Assembly (NCBI GenBank): GCA_903772945.1
Contig: CAICTM010000241.1
Location: 22,608 to 86,607 of the forward strand
Length of the DNA stretch: 64,000 nucleotides
Direction of reading: 5' to 3'
Origin: Seminavis robusta
Taxonomy: Eukaryota > Bacillariophyta > Bacillariophyceae > Naviculales > Naviculaceae
The position numbers were made by a program, and so were the translations under genes. The notes beneath the pieces are model-generated. The model worked only from the letters and a program-made list of their open reading frames with translations. It did not search any database and had not been told where the DNA came from. Of this stretch, positions 11,378 to 22,200 are shown one piece after another; position 1 is the first letter of the stretch; every line of letters starts with the position of its first letter.

Positions 11378-13336
11378 TTACTGATTGTAGTTGACTGCCA
11401 AACCGTATTCGGGGTCTGTATTGGGATCCGATTCCACAATTTCATAGGGCGGCAGTTTCCCCGATCGATACATGCGTGCCAATAGTTTGGCACAATCGGG
11501 GGACAATCGTCGTAACGTGACAGTCTTGTCAACACTTCCATAGGCATCGGCCAAACTGTGAATTGCCTCGAGCGCCGAATGATCCATGACCCGACTATCG
11601 GCAAAATCGAGAATGATACGTTTTGGATCATTCTGGCAATCAAACAGCGATTGGAATTGTTGCGTCGATCCGAAAAAGAGGGGTCCCTGTAACCGATAGT
11701 ATTTTTCTTCGCCCGCCTTGTTGGTTTCCGACGTGGCCGTGAGCCGTGTCGATTGTTTCCATGCAAATCCCAATGCCGAAGCAATGGTCCCTGCCAAGAC
11801 GGCTTGTGCCAAATCCCGTTGTACCGTAACGACACTGACCAAGGCAATGACAGCCACATCCAACACTGGGATTTTGCGCAGCAATCGGAGCGACGACCAG
11901 GAAAACGTGGATTGACACACGAGCAACATGACACCGACGAGGGATGCCACGGGAACAGCCCCCAACAAGGGAGCGGCTGCCACAATCCCAATCCCCAAAA
12001 ACAGTGCCATGCTCATGCCACTCCACCGACTGACACCACCACCGGATTGGACATTGATAATGGATTGTCCCAGTAGGGCACATCCACCGATGCCTCCAAA
12101 AAGTCCGGCCATGACATTTCCGGCACCCTGACCGACACATTCCTTGCGTGTACTCCCCCGCTTGCCATCATCGACCATACCATCGAGTAGTTGCATCGTG
12201 AGTAAACTTTCAATGCATCCCACGGCAGCCATGGTGGCGGCTACCGGAAAGACAATTTTGAGCGTTTCCAAACTGAATGGGACACCTTTGGGCGGCCACC
12301 AGGCAAATTGTGGCACAACGGACCATCCACCCTTGAATGTACTAGCACCGGCTACATCGGCCAATGTCTTGACGGGTAACTTGGCCAGTTTGGCCACCAA
12401 CGTAGAAATGGCCACAGCTCCCAATGTGGGTGGCACAAACGGTAGTACGCGTGGCAATAGTTTCACGAGTATCATGGTCAACGCCGTAATCCCATACATG
12501 GCTTGTCCGGCCGCACTCTGAAAGGGATTCATACCCTGAAAATGCACCAACTGCGCCTTGGTCATGACCAGTGCCAGACCATTGACAAATCCCAACATGA
12601 CACTGTGTGGCACCAATCGAATGAATTTGCCCAACCCCAGCAATCCTCCCGTAATTTGCAAGAGACCCGCCATTATGGCACACACACTCAAATACGCGGG
12701 TCCATGCCGTGCACATAATCCAGCCACAACGACGGCACACGCGCCACTGGCGGAGGAACAAATACCGGCCCGTCCTCCCAATGCGGCTGCGGTAAACCCA
12801 AGGGCGACGGTGGTCCACAATCCCACCAATGGATTGACACCTGCCACAAAGGAAAATGCCACCGCTTCCGGGACCATGGCCAATGCGACGGACAATCCGG
12901 CAATACTGGCTTGACTGAATGTCGCGAGAGAAGTCTTCCAATCGGATGGTGTTTCTTCATCACTGCTGCTGTCCTTCGTTTTGGAAGAAGTCAATTTTCG
13001 AATGGGATTGAGGGATTTGGCATTCATAATAATGGACTCCAGCTGTGAAGCAGGAGGACTATCAGAAGTGGAGGTGGAGGTGGTGTCGGTAGAATTTGGA
13101 TTGCTGGAATACAAGGGAAACAAAAGTTCCATCTTTCTCTTTGTCTTCTGCTGCTGTTGTTGGAAGGGATCTAGTTGATTGAGTGGACCACCAAGCTGGT
13201 GACGTGTATTAAGCGTCGAGTGGGGAATCACAAAGGCAGCCACAGGATGAATATGATGGAACGAGCCCATCATCATCATGAGCACTGCCATCAGACCGAC
13301 GACTGAAAGCCGGAACAAGCCCAACAAGGGTACCAT
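11378..13336 (-). CDS. SulP-family anion transporter, probably plastid-targeted
   Basis: A 652-aa protein from the ATG at 13336; the frame stays open further upstream but has no ATG there. Residues 1-33 form a hydrophobic signal-like segment, followed directly by AAFVIP (33-38). A phenylalanine right after an Ala-Ala cleavage site is the hallmark of the diatom bipartite plastid presequence (ASAFAP-like motif). The SulP core follows from about residue 140, with QASIAGLSVALAMVPEAVAF and a dozen hydrophobic segments. A C-terminal STAS domain spans about residues 535-640 (IILDFADSRVMDHSALEAI). SulP proteins exchange or symport sulfate, bicarbonate or other anions. With this targeting the likely role is anion supply across a plastid-bounding membrane, for sulfate assimilation or carbon concentration. 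The substrate cannot be read from sequence. Confidence 0.9.
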   Translation of the reverse strand: MVPLLGLFRLSVVGLMAVLMMMMGSFHHIHPVAAFVIPHSTLNTRHQLGGPLNQLDPFQQQQQKTKRKMELLFPLYSSNPNSTDTTSTSTSDSPPASQLESIIMNAKSLNPIRKLTSSKTKDSSSDEETPSDWKTSLATFSQASIAGLSVALAMVPEAVAFSFVAGVNPLVGLWTTVALGFTAAALGGRAGICSSASGACAVVVAGLCARHGPAYLSVCAIMAGLLQITGGLLGLGKFIRLVPHSVMLGFVNGLALVMTKAQLVHFQGMNPFQSAAGQAMYGITALTMILVKLLPRVLPFVPPTLGAVAISTLVAKLAKLPVKTLADVAGASTFKGGWSVVPQFAWWPPKGVPFSLETLKIVFPVAATMAAVGCIESLLTMQLLDGMVDDGKRGSTRKECVGQGAGNVMAGLFGGIGGCALLGQSIINVQSGGGVSRWSGMSMALFLGIGIVAAAPLLGAVPVASLVGVMLLVCQSTFSWSSLRLLRKIPVLDVAVIALVSVVTVQRDLAQAVLAGTIASALGFAWKQSTRLTATSETNKAGEEKYYRLQGPLFFGSTQQFQSLFDCQNDPKRIILDFADSRVMDHSALEAIHSLADAYGSVDKTVTLRRLSPDCAKLLARMYRSGKLPPYEIVESDPNTDPEYGLAVNYNQ

Positions 13337-15048
13337 CTTAGCTTGCAAACTTGCAAAGTTTTTCGCTTCTTTTGGAACGATCAATAAAGGATGATGGGGT
13401 GTAACTCTACTCAATAGATACGGTAGCTTCAATTAGGTAGACGGTTCTATCACTGCACAATGTACAGTGGATATCAACGGCACGAATACTAAAAAATGCC
13501 GTTCCTCGCGGGCAACAGCAATGCCATGGGCTCTCCTTTTGAAAAGATCGCGACACTGACGTCAGTTGACACCAAGGATCCAATTGTAAAGCCGGTAGAG
13601 CAGTGACGACTCTACATCTTGGTCTTCCAGCCTCGATATCGGAGGACGAAAGAGTTTCGTCGCTATACCACAGGAGATCTTGGCGGCAACTTGAGAGAGA
13701 AGAAATATTATCTGGCGATGGCTAGGTGGCCTCTCCTTTCATTCGAGCAAGTGGTTCCACCCTAAGGTGCCGGCAGTACGGTACCGGAGTAGGTGTGCAT
13801 GCAAGACATCTCCCAGCTACCGGTACCGCAGATAGTTACATCAAGCAATTGCAGTCAGCCATGGTTTTTCCAGGACCACAACGCAGATCAAGAGCTGGTA
13901 CCAGGTACCGGTATTATGTACAAGGCATCTCCCAGCTATCTGCAGTTCCGTGGGTGGCTTGCTTGTCATCAATTTCACTAAGTTGGAGAGGGATCGAGCC
14001 GTTGCGGCTACTGGAGCAATCAAGGTCATTCCAAGATAGCTACTACTACTAATCTAGGACAAAGCAAGAGTTACGGTCGCTGCTACAGGAAAATACGTTT
14101 TGAAAGTCATCTATTTTGGCAACTTGAGAAGAACTACAGTATCTTGACAATAGCTGTGGTACAACTTCTGAAGCAAGCAAAGTGGTATCAATCAGAAGTG
14201 TTGAGACATGGATTGCTTCTCATTTTCCTGCCTGCAGGCTACACTTGGGAAGGGAAATGGATTTTACCCTGCTCCGAGTTGCTTCAGATTGGGAGATACC
14301 GTACTTGCAGGCTCTTGCTAGCTACAGTAGTTATCAAATTGAGTACCTGCCGGAACTGTTGGTGCTATCATACCAGTAGTGGTTGAAGCGATGTGTTCGG
14401 CAACTGGACGCACTGTAGAAGCAAACTCAGAGTAAGATTTAAGAAATGGTCTCAGGGCGATCCAGATTTGCGATTGACTGTAGAAGTTTTCTGCGGTGGT
14501 TGGCAAGCTCAGGCCGCATCTGGTACATGTACGATATGCCCAAACGTCCAATCGCCTCCTCTGTGGATCACATTCCATAAGTACAATGTGTCATGACTTG
14601 TTTTGTGAGAACCAGTGGAGCCTCCATCATCACCGGTATTGTAAAAGCTGTGGGCTCAATGTTCCGATTCAGAGCCGCTTTGATGTTTTGAAGAGCTTTC
14701 TCGCCACTAGTGCTGTACGTTTGCACGGACCTGCCCAAAGCGGTTCAAAGGAGCGGCTTTTATGTCTGCTCGTTGGCTGACTCGACTCTAATCTGAAGAC
14801 TCACAGCATTCATCACTGCCCTCCAAAAAACCTCCGCATTTGATACTGGTCAACAGAGCTTTTAGCCAGTGCTAGCTAGTACCTTTGTCGAACTCTCTAC
14901 CAACCTTTGTGAAGAAACCACCCTCGTATAAACACCTCTCTCCGCGGCATTTGAACCTGTTTGCCGCAACAAGCTACCCATAGCAACTCTATCACCTCTA
15001 GATCCCAGAAACCAAGCCTTGTGTTCTGGTCTCCTTTGACAACTAGCC
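13337..15048. other. Divergent intergenic region
   Basis: Lies between the SulP gene (minus) and an LRR gene (plus), so it carries both promoters. No motif could be assigned. ACCGGT/GGTACC palindromes occur at about 13780-13915. Short frames on both strands show no protein-like composition. Confidence 0.6.
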
Positions 15049-17458
15049 ATGACAACCCCTGCGAAGAATGCCGCGAAAGGCACGGAACCGCATGAACATG
15101 GCCATAATGACACAAACGATGTAGATTCAGACCGCCTCTATGTAGTAGCTGAACTGGGCATGCTAGGGTCTTCATCCCGAGAAGAGGAACAACCAGCTAG
15201 ACAGAGGACAGAAAGGAACTCAGCGACCGATTCGGGGTATGGTCCTCCTGTGACCACCCCCAGGACAACATCATATGCTGCAGGCTATGACGAAACAGGA
15301 GAAGATGAATCACAAGGCACCAGGGAGGACGAGTTCATCATGAAAGTACTGCGGGAGAGGATGTGGGAGGTTTCCATTGGCAGCGCCACGGCGGTTGGCA
15401 TCCCAACACAGCACGGATCAACCATCAACAGTCAGCATCAAGAGCAACTACAAGGATCTACCCACTCACGACAGCCAGGGGCATATGCAGCAAGGCCTGG
15501 TACTGGGGAACTTCAGAGAGCCGAGTCTCTCAACTTATCACTAGTTGGTTCATCATGCGAATTTTCACTAGATGGACACGAAGAAGAACTTGGCCTGTTC
15601 AAAGTATCAGGCACGAGCGCCCATACCAGAATGACATCAAGTTCAAGAGAGAGTGTGGATGCAAGGGCTCAGACCCATCATGGTACCAGTGATGATGGGG
15701 GCTTGGTGGTGGCAAACTTGGTTGATGAAGACTTGCCCCATGCGGAACACTACAGCATTCAGACTCGGAATAGGAAGAGGAAGGCACATTCAGAGCAAGC
15801 AAAAACCAGAATCATTTTGGGGGTCATGACTTTGGCAATGATCATCATCATACTGACAGCAGTCCTCCCTCTTGTCAACAAGGGCGCAACCCCTGACACA
15901 CCTGAATCGGGGACAGAACTTCAGACAAACTATCCTTCAGAGTCTCCAGTCAATCCATTGGAGAAGAAAATCAAGTACGTGCTGTTCAAAGGAGATGCCA
16001 CACTGGCTCTAGGAGATGCCGATTCACATCAGTCCAGAGCCTATCAGTGGCTATTGCAAGACTCTGATCATCTCCCCACGTATTCTGATGAAAGGATAAT
16101 TCAGAAATTTGCTCTGGCCAGTTTGTACTTTGCCACTGATGGCAATGGTTGGGAAGATAACACAAACTGGCTCAATCATAGCATCCACGAATGCAGCTGG
16201 TTCCAAAAGCCAAGTTTTTCAAGGAAACATGTCACTTCTCTTTATCTTCCAGGGTACCTTGATGGTTTCTTGGAACCTCCTCCCTCCACTCCATGTGATG
16301 CGGATGGGCTCTACCAACACATTTGGCTTGACCAGAACAATCTTGTGGGCTTCCTGCCAACTGAGTTTTTCATGTTAACAACATTGAAGACACTGTCAAT
16401 GGGGAGGAATCAAATAGATGGGAACATTTCTAGTATGATTGGGAAACTGACACGATTGGAAGGACTATCCTTTGGTCAGCTGCCTCCCAAAGGTGTCATT
16501 CCAACTGAAGTAGGTTTGCTGACAAACTTGAATGTACTCTTCTTGGGTCGAAATCAGCTTCAGGGAACTATTCCCAGTGAGCTCTGGAAGCTTACCAACT
16601 TGGTTGATGTGGTTCTGTTTGGGAACCCCGAACTGGGGGGGACAATCCCCACTGAGATATCTGCTTTCTCAAAGTTAAGATGGCTCATCCTGGATCAGAG
16701 TGGCTTTTCAGGTAGGTGCTTTAAGAATCCAGCTGTAGCTGTGTCAGACCCATTGAAGTTTGGTCAAGGTACCTGTCTCAATATCATCTTCTCTATTGTC
16801 ACCAGGAACAATTCCAACTGAAATAGGGCAAATCAAATCACTGGAGTGGCTTGTAATTGCTGAGAATAGCATGACTGGGAACCTTCCAAGTGAGATAGGG
16901 CAGCTTTCAAAGTTGATGTTGATTTCTGCATGGGACAACTGGTTTGAAGGCGCTCTACCTACAGAGTTTGGCCTTCTCTCATCAATGTTTTTGGCTCGAC
17001 TGGACAAGAACCAGTTTTCTGGTCAAGTCCCAAGTGAGCTTGGCCTTCTCGCAAGCTTGGAGGATTCCCTGGACTTGAGAGACAATCTGTTTTCCGGAGT
17101 CATTCCCACCCAACTTGGCTTCTTGACAAGGCTACAAGAGTTGGAGTTTTCCAACAACCAATTCTCTGGCCAGATCCCTAGTGAGCTTGGTCAGCTCACC
17201 AACATGGTCCAGTTGACATTTGCCAATAACGCCATATCTGGCACTGTCCCTCAAGAACTATCGTCACTTCAGGACTCTTTGTACATGTTGAAGCTGGAAG
17301 GTAATCCAGGCTTGTCTGGGACTGTTCCTGTGGAGCTATGTACCATCAATGCCACCTGTACAAGCACTTCTGTGAATGAATGTGGAGATGCTGCTGGACT
17401 GGCTTTTGACTGTTCCAGCTTGCTTTGTGGCTGTGGTTGCTTGTGCAGTCATGCATAG
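15049..17458 (+). CDS. Single-pass membrane protein with extracellular leucine-rich repeats
   Basis: Two exons (15049-16711 and 16806-17458) with a 94-nt GT-AG intron that splits one LRR codon; spliced product about 771 aa. Residues 1-250 are hydrophilic and low-complexity, a likely cytoplasmic tail. A transmembrane helix lies at about 254-275 (IILGVMTLAMIIIILTAVL). A cap region follows with the FALASLYFATDGNGW and NWLN..HECSW motifs usual before plant-type LRRs. About ten LRRs of the plant-specific class run to the C-terminus (repeated G-x-IPTE/LPSE-x-G-x-L). There is no kinase domain. The type II-like arrangement, with N-terminus inside and LRRs outside, is from memory common in diatom LRR families. 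A ligand-binding or adhesion role is inference. The Cys-rich end (CGDAAGLAFDCSSLLCGCGC) probably forms a disulfide cap. Confidence 0.9.
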
Positions 17459-19335
17459 CATCTGACTATAGGAATTGGATCTGTCCAAAATGAGCACAAG
17501 GTCTCAACGGATTCAACATGTGCTACCGGTATGACAAGCGTGGCTCTCTGGCAACTCCTTCCACCAAACCCATGTCTTGGTCAAGGCAATTAATGCTCTC
17601 AGGCCTTCATGACAAATCTAAGTAGTGCATTTCATAACTTCATGCTCAACCATTTCTTTGGGGTACTACACTACATCCGCGTTTCCTTTGCGTAATAGCG
17701 CGTTTTATTAAGGATGTCCCACGGGGTAGGGGCCAGTTTCAGTCGTGCTTCGAAAACAACACGAGAATAGCACGACAACAACAACAAAACCTCCATTCCG
17801 AGCTGGTGTCTTCGTTCTCCTCCCCTGTTGAGAGTTTGCATAGAGTGTTATAGTATACCTTGTAGAGAAGGAGTAGCTCTATCTGTTTGACCTAAAAGAA
17901 ACACAAAATGTGTTGATGCGTGTCCAGCATCCCTAGTTGAAGATGGTAAACCGAAACGCGATGATGCTTTAACTTTGATGATAAAGCGCTAGTACCCATT
18001 AGCCTCTTTTTGGTTTCTTTTTGCACGATCAGATAGAGCAAAGTGTACTGTATAAGATAGCTTATGACATATATTGTTGAAAACAAACTTATTGTATGTC
18101 TCTTTGGTGCTGCCAGCTGGGAGCAGTAGGTTGATGGAGGTTTTGTTGTTGTTCACGTGCTTTTCTCGTGTTATTTCATTGCTTTTAAAAATCCAAGGAG
18201 CACAGTATCCCCCGTGGTACATCCTTAGACGAGAAAGCCCACGAATGAGTCCGAGCATCTTCTGTCGGGGTAGAACCATCCCGAAAGTCACTGAAGTTAG
18301 CGGTGTGTGGGTAGATTCCAACCTGGGCAGTACTGCTCCCGTAGCTCCGTCCATGCAATCGACCGCTCACAAATGGGAGAGAACTGGTTACGAGAACCAG
18401 GTAAGCGTTGCCGAACGAGAAAACACTCCATTTTTCGCAAGTCTGCCAACCCAAAGAAACCTGGGTTTGGAGTAGCAGCAGAGCTTTGTTCGGATTTGAG
18501 CTACCAGGGCCGCATTGGCAGTACATGGGCTCTAGCTGCGACAGCACCGGCGGGCCATCACTGTTAGCTAGTGACTCGGCTCCGGTATTGCTGGTAGGGC
18601 TTGGACTATCCGAAAATATTTGAAACAAGCCTTCTATGTTCCTCTTCTTCTGGAAGGATCCAGTGGATTGGGATGAGTAATTTGGTGGCTTGTTCGAACG
18701 ATGGGTTACAATCGTGCGAACATCGAATCGGTGTGGCTTCCTCAACAGGATGAAGAACCCATCACATAACCATGAGACTGAGGACACGAATCGACAGGAC
18801 AGAAGCAGGGCAACATCTTTGACATTCGAAAACTCAATATGATGGGTACCAGTGCTGAAAGAACTTCCTACATGTAGCTTGAAGTGTACCGACACCGGTA
18901 CCGGTACAGGTACAGTACGGTACGTACCACCACCAGGTGTCTTTCCTGCTCTCCATCTCGCTGATCAGCCCGTACCAATACAATAACGAGTTTAATGATA
19001 CAGATAGGAGAGCAAAAGAAATTGCATAGATAGTAGCCATTGTAACCAAAGAGTTGAGTTGAGAATGTCATTGGAGCGAAAGATGAGATTTTGATGTCGG
19101 TATTATTGGGCTAGGCTACTATTTATTAAACTAGTACAGTCGTACTCAATAGCCATGAATAGCTACCTACCTTTGAGTGCATTCAGACTGAGATCCTATC
19201 AGGAGAGAAATTGTTTAGGCTTCTCTCAATGGGGATTTGGAGGCATACGGATCTGCGCACTGCGTTAATAAGCCAGCGGAGCTGTGTAACCTCGGCAGAA
19301 AGGTTTCAGTGTAGAAGCAGATCCCCCTATTAGCT
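17459..19335. other. Intergenic sequence, no gene seen
   Basis: Lies between the LRR gene and the left end of the transposon. A 236-codon frame on the minus strand (18185-18895) has no ATG at its start and no coding character. An ACCGGTACCGGTAC cluster lies at 18893-18925. Nothing else is supported. Confidence 0.55.
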
Positions 19336-19455
19336 AGCTACAGGAACGTTGTGGAATGGGCAGTCGTGCCTAGACAAGATGGTTTGGAATTAAGACAAGT
19401 TTGAAATCTCGTTTTGTCCTAATTCTCGATTAGGACACGACATCTTGTCCTATAA
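19336..19455 (+). repeat. Left terminal inverted repeat of the transposon
   Basis: Matches the reverse complement of 22066-22200 with substitutions and small indels. The best-conserved blocks are GGAACG-TGTGGAA at the tip, AAGACAAG, TTTTGTCCTAATTCTC and ATCTTGTCCTATA. It also holds a small palindrome, TGTCCTAA ... TTAGGACA. Confidence 0.85.
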
Positions 19456-19570
19456 TTCTCACTAGACAAAATTGGGTGACAAGACTGGTAGATTTAAGAC
19501 AAGATCACGAAACCAATGACAAGCCAGAAACCAATGACAGCCACTCAACAGCAACAATCAAAAGGAGACC

Positions 19571-19954
19571 ATGGCCGACATCAAAGACGACTACGATGAT
19601 GAGAACGACATAGGGCAGCTTGTGGTTCTCACTCCTAGCGAGATGCTAGAGAGGGGGTTGCTGTTTGCCGATTATTCCAAGAAGACTGTCGACCGTTGCA
19701 AGGAATCAACCAGCATCGAAAGGTTCTTGTCGCGATATGGAGCATCTCCAACCGTGCTGTGCGCCATCTTTGAAGATCTCTAACGATCTGAGAATGAAGA
19801 ATGCCGCGTAGATTCTGGATCAATTCGGCTGGATTATTTTCTCATGTCCATGCACTTTCTCCGACAATATCCAACAGAGCATGAGCGCGCTGCAGCGACG
19901 GGATTTCATCGCGCATTCTCCTCCGTCTTTGCCCTTTTGCGACTGGTGAGATGA
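19571..19954 (+). pseudogene. Transposase-like N-terminal fragment with an in-frame stop
   Basis: The frame opens at an ATG, reads 70 codons, meets TAA at 19781-19783, and continues in the same frame for 57 more codons to 19954. The protein has IERFLSRYGASPTVLCAIFEDL before the stop and DYFLMSMHFLRQYPTEHERAA after it. From memory, this pattern (a helix with GASP..., then LMxxHFLxxYPTExER) lies just upstream of the DDE domain in diatom Harbinger/DDE_Tnp_4-like transposases. The catalytic region that should follow is absent, replaced by the oppositely oriented gene. TAA probably arose from CAA. I infer a dead, truncated transposase; a short independent protein ending at 19783 is the alternative. 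Confidence 0.55.
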
Positions 19955-19989
19955 TCGCATACAACCAAAAAGACTGCGTAATTGTCTTC

Positions 19990-21181
19990 TCAGTCCTTCA
20001 CCTTTGCAAGTTGATGGTCAATCTTCACAGTTCCAATCAAAAGCTGAAGCCAATTGTCCTCTCCAGAATCGGCAAAAATAGTCTTGGCATCGAACTCGTG
20101 ATCATCCGGAAACACAAGTCGATAGTATTGGAACTGCTTGATACCGGTAGCCGGCCCTCCCTTTGGTTGCTTCTTCTTGAGCTTGTCATGACTATGATCC
20201 AATGCACCCGCAACTCCCTTGGCAGCGTTCGTTGTCGATGCTTCAAATGCATCTCGATGGAACCACTGATTGTAATCCCAGGCAGGGAGTTTGACCAATA
20301 TCTCATTGCTGCTCGTAATACGCGCCGAATACCAAAAGGTCGTCAGATCGTCCAAAATCCAGCGGAGATCCAATAGAAGAACAATAGCGTATCCATAATA
20401 GAGATATCCTTTGTGGTCGCCCACACCCTCAAACATCTGGCCGAGCTCGTAGACCTGAAGTGGCCCATTATTTGCCAGATTTTCAATATCGACTTGGATT
20501 GGAACTAAGAAACAAGCAAAAGGCAGTGAGGAGAACAGCCAAGAACAAACATTATCTCATTTCTCAGCACATACGAATGCTAGAAATGCTGCTGCCCAAG
20601 TTCAAATTATCGAGACTGGCAGCAAGATCTTTTGTTGGGGTAGATTTCTTCATCTTGGCGATCCCTTGCTGCTTTGTTGGTGTTGACTTCGGAGTTTCCC
20701 GCGTTTCCTGCTTCTTCTTGGGTAGTTTGGTGGGCGTCTCGATCACTGCTAGAACAGGCAGTTCGTCGTCTTCATCTTCGTCTTCCTTTGAGCTGATCGA
20801 AGAATCGGTTTTCTCAACCTGTTCTTTCTCTTTCTTGGTGGGCATTTCTGGAATTTCTAGCTTCAGCAATACTCTGCTCCGCCACTGATCCTGTGACAAC
20901 AGTTTCCACTTGTTTACCTTGTTGCTAATCTTGGTACGAAGAGCCGAGCCAACTTGTCCGTACAAAGCTTTGTCGTCCGAGTTGTGCTTGTCGAGAAGCT
21001 TTTGCATCACCTTTGGGCCCTTTAGCTTGTGAATTCCTCCGTACTCTCGTTGGATGTCAGTTGCAAGAGACTTGATTAGAAATGCTGGTAACCCTGGTCT
21101 ACTGCCAACAGTAGACGATGCAACAGACCCTCCACCAGGATCAGCCTTTGTTTCCTTCTTTCCACTTTGGGTTGAGACCAT
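19990..21181 (-). CDS. Intact accessory gene of the transposon, function unknown
   Basis: Two exons (21181-20575 and 20504-19990) joined by a 70-nt GT-AG intron in phase 1, giving 373 aa without interruption. The N-terminal third has a compact helical segment (about residues 28-95: LPAFLIKSLATDIQREYGG, VGSALRTKISNKVNKW). The middle (110-190) is charged and low-complexity, with KSTPTK repeats. The C-terminal 170 residues look globular, with RWILDDLTTFWYSARI, WDYNQWFHRDAFEAS and FPDDHEFDAKTIFADSGEDNWL. I recognise no transposase or nuclease signature. It lies wholly between the element's inverted repeats, so it is likely an accessory (DNA-binding?) protein of the element. Its intact splice sites contrast with the two broken plus-strand ORFs. 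Confidence 0.75.
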
Positions 21182-21396
21182 TGTGGCACCTTTGGGCCGC
21201 CAAAAAAATTGGAGGCCAGCAGAATTCAGAATTCAGAGGTGACCTAAGCCAGCAAGGCCTGCTCGTGGTAGAATTTCTACGTGTCTCCCTGCTCTTCAAA
21301 TTCTTTCTTGGAGAGCTAGATTTTTAGCTCTCAAAGTTCTTGAAGTTAGTTGGGTCGTTTGACAGCAACAGTAACAACAACAACACACAACAAACC

Positions 21397-21918
21397 ATGC
21401 CGCGACGTCAAACCACCAAGAATTTGAGGACTCCTCCTCCATTACCACCCATCGACAATGTGATTCCGCGACAGCCCGACAAAGCAATGCCAACCAGTGA
21501 GATCTTTACAAGCCGTCCTGAATATGCTCTTCATGGGTACAAAAACTTCTCGACACGACTTTCAAGCCTTTGAAAGATTGTGAAGCGGCACCTCTCTAGA
21601 ACCGATGATGACAAGGCTGCGTTCAGCAATTTCCTCACAAACAATGTTGTGCACAAATTCTCTGCTCATGGTTACCCGGAATGGGATGGATCAGAAGCAA
21701 AAAAGCAATTGGAAGAAGACATCGAGCTTGGCTTACTCGAGACGCTAGAACCCGCGGAGCTTTGGTGCCTTCGAGATGAATACGATCCTTACCCCCTGAA
21801 AGTGTTTAGAGATCACATCTATCAGCTAGCCAAAACAAAGAAATACCTGCATACATTGGATATGAAAGGAAAGAAGCGCTTGAAACCAAAGATAAAGAAG
21901 AAGAACAAAGCCTCCTAG
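21397..21918 (+). pseudogene. Transposon-borne ORF interrupted by one TGA
   Basis: From the ATG at 21397 the frame reads 58 codons to TGA (21571-21573) and then continues in the same frame for 115 codons to 21918. Both halves look protein-like: Pro/Arg-rich N-terminus, then SAHGYPEWDGSEAKKQLEED, LEPAELWCLRDEYDPYPLKV and FRDHIYQLAKTKKYLHTL, with a Lys-rich tail. One substitution (CGA to TGA) would explain the stop. No family is assigned. From memory, similar FRDHIYQ...KYLHTL sequences occur repeatedly in diatom genomes, consistent with a mobile origin. It is either a recent pseudogene or, less likely, a readthrough product. Confidence 0.6.
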
Positions 21919-22065
21919 CTGTCGATAGATGGAGTACGGTCGTAGTCGTCTTGTAATAGCTACTAGTAGTGTCGTTGAAAATTGGCTTAAAGACTTAGGA
22001 CAAGATGAAAGATTTAGAGACAGCAACCTTGTCCTATATGACAAGACCAGAAGAGCCAATCTGGC

Positions 22066-22200
22066 TTATAGGACAAGATTTGAAGACAAGCTTGAGAATT
22101 AGGACAAAACCGTGTTTTCAATCTTGTCTTATTTCAAAATTAGACAAAATCGGAAGCACGTCTGACAAGATACCGCGATTTCCACAGCGTTCCAGTAGCT
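22066..22200 (-). repeat. Right terminal inverted repeat of the transposon
   Basis: Reverse complement partner of 19336-19455, ending TTCCACAGCGTTCC-AGTAGCT. It carries the same GACAAGA/TCTTGTC and GAGAATTAGGACAAAA blocks. Further inward (about 22000-22050) are extra TTGTCCTAT copies, so the subterminal region is repetitive. Confidence 0.85.

Larger units (their letters stand above)
19336..22200. mobile_element. DNA transposon with long terminal inverted repeats and three gene-like ORFs
   Basis: The outer ends are inverted: AGCTAC-A-GGAACG-T-TGTGGAA on the left, and the same with two changes in the reverse complement of the right end. The inverted similarity continues about 120-135 bp inward, including AAGACAAG, TTTTGTCCTAATTCTC and ATCTTGTCCTATA. 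Inside are a plus-strand transposase-like fragment (19571-19954), an intact spliced minus-strand gene (19990-21181) and a plus-strand ORF broken by one stop (21397-21918). No DDE catalytic core can be seen, so this copy is probably a deletion derivative mobilised in trans. Target-site duplication is unclear because both flanks are TAGCTAG-rich. Confidence 0.8.

Noticed and set aside
13337-13432. Longer N-terminus of the SulP transporter
   Set aside because: No ATG in this part of the frame; the ATG at 13336 starts a proper signal plus AAF presequence.
18185-18895. 236-codon open frame on the minus strand
   Set aside because: It begins at GTG, the first ATG lies deep inside, and the translation has no motif or protein-like repeat; the opposite strand is equally open.
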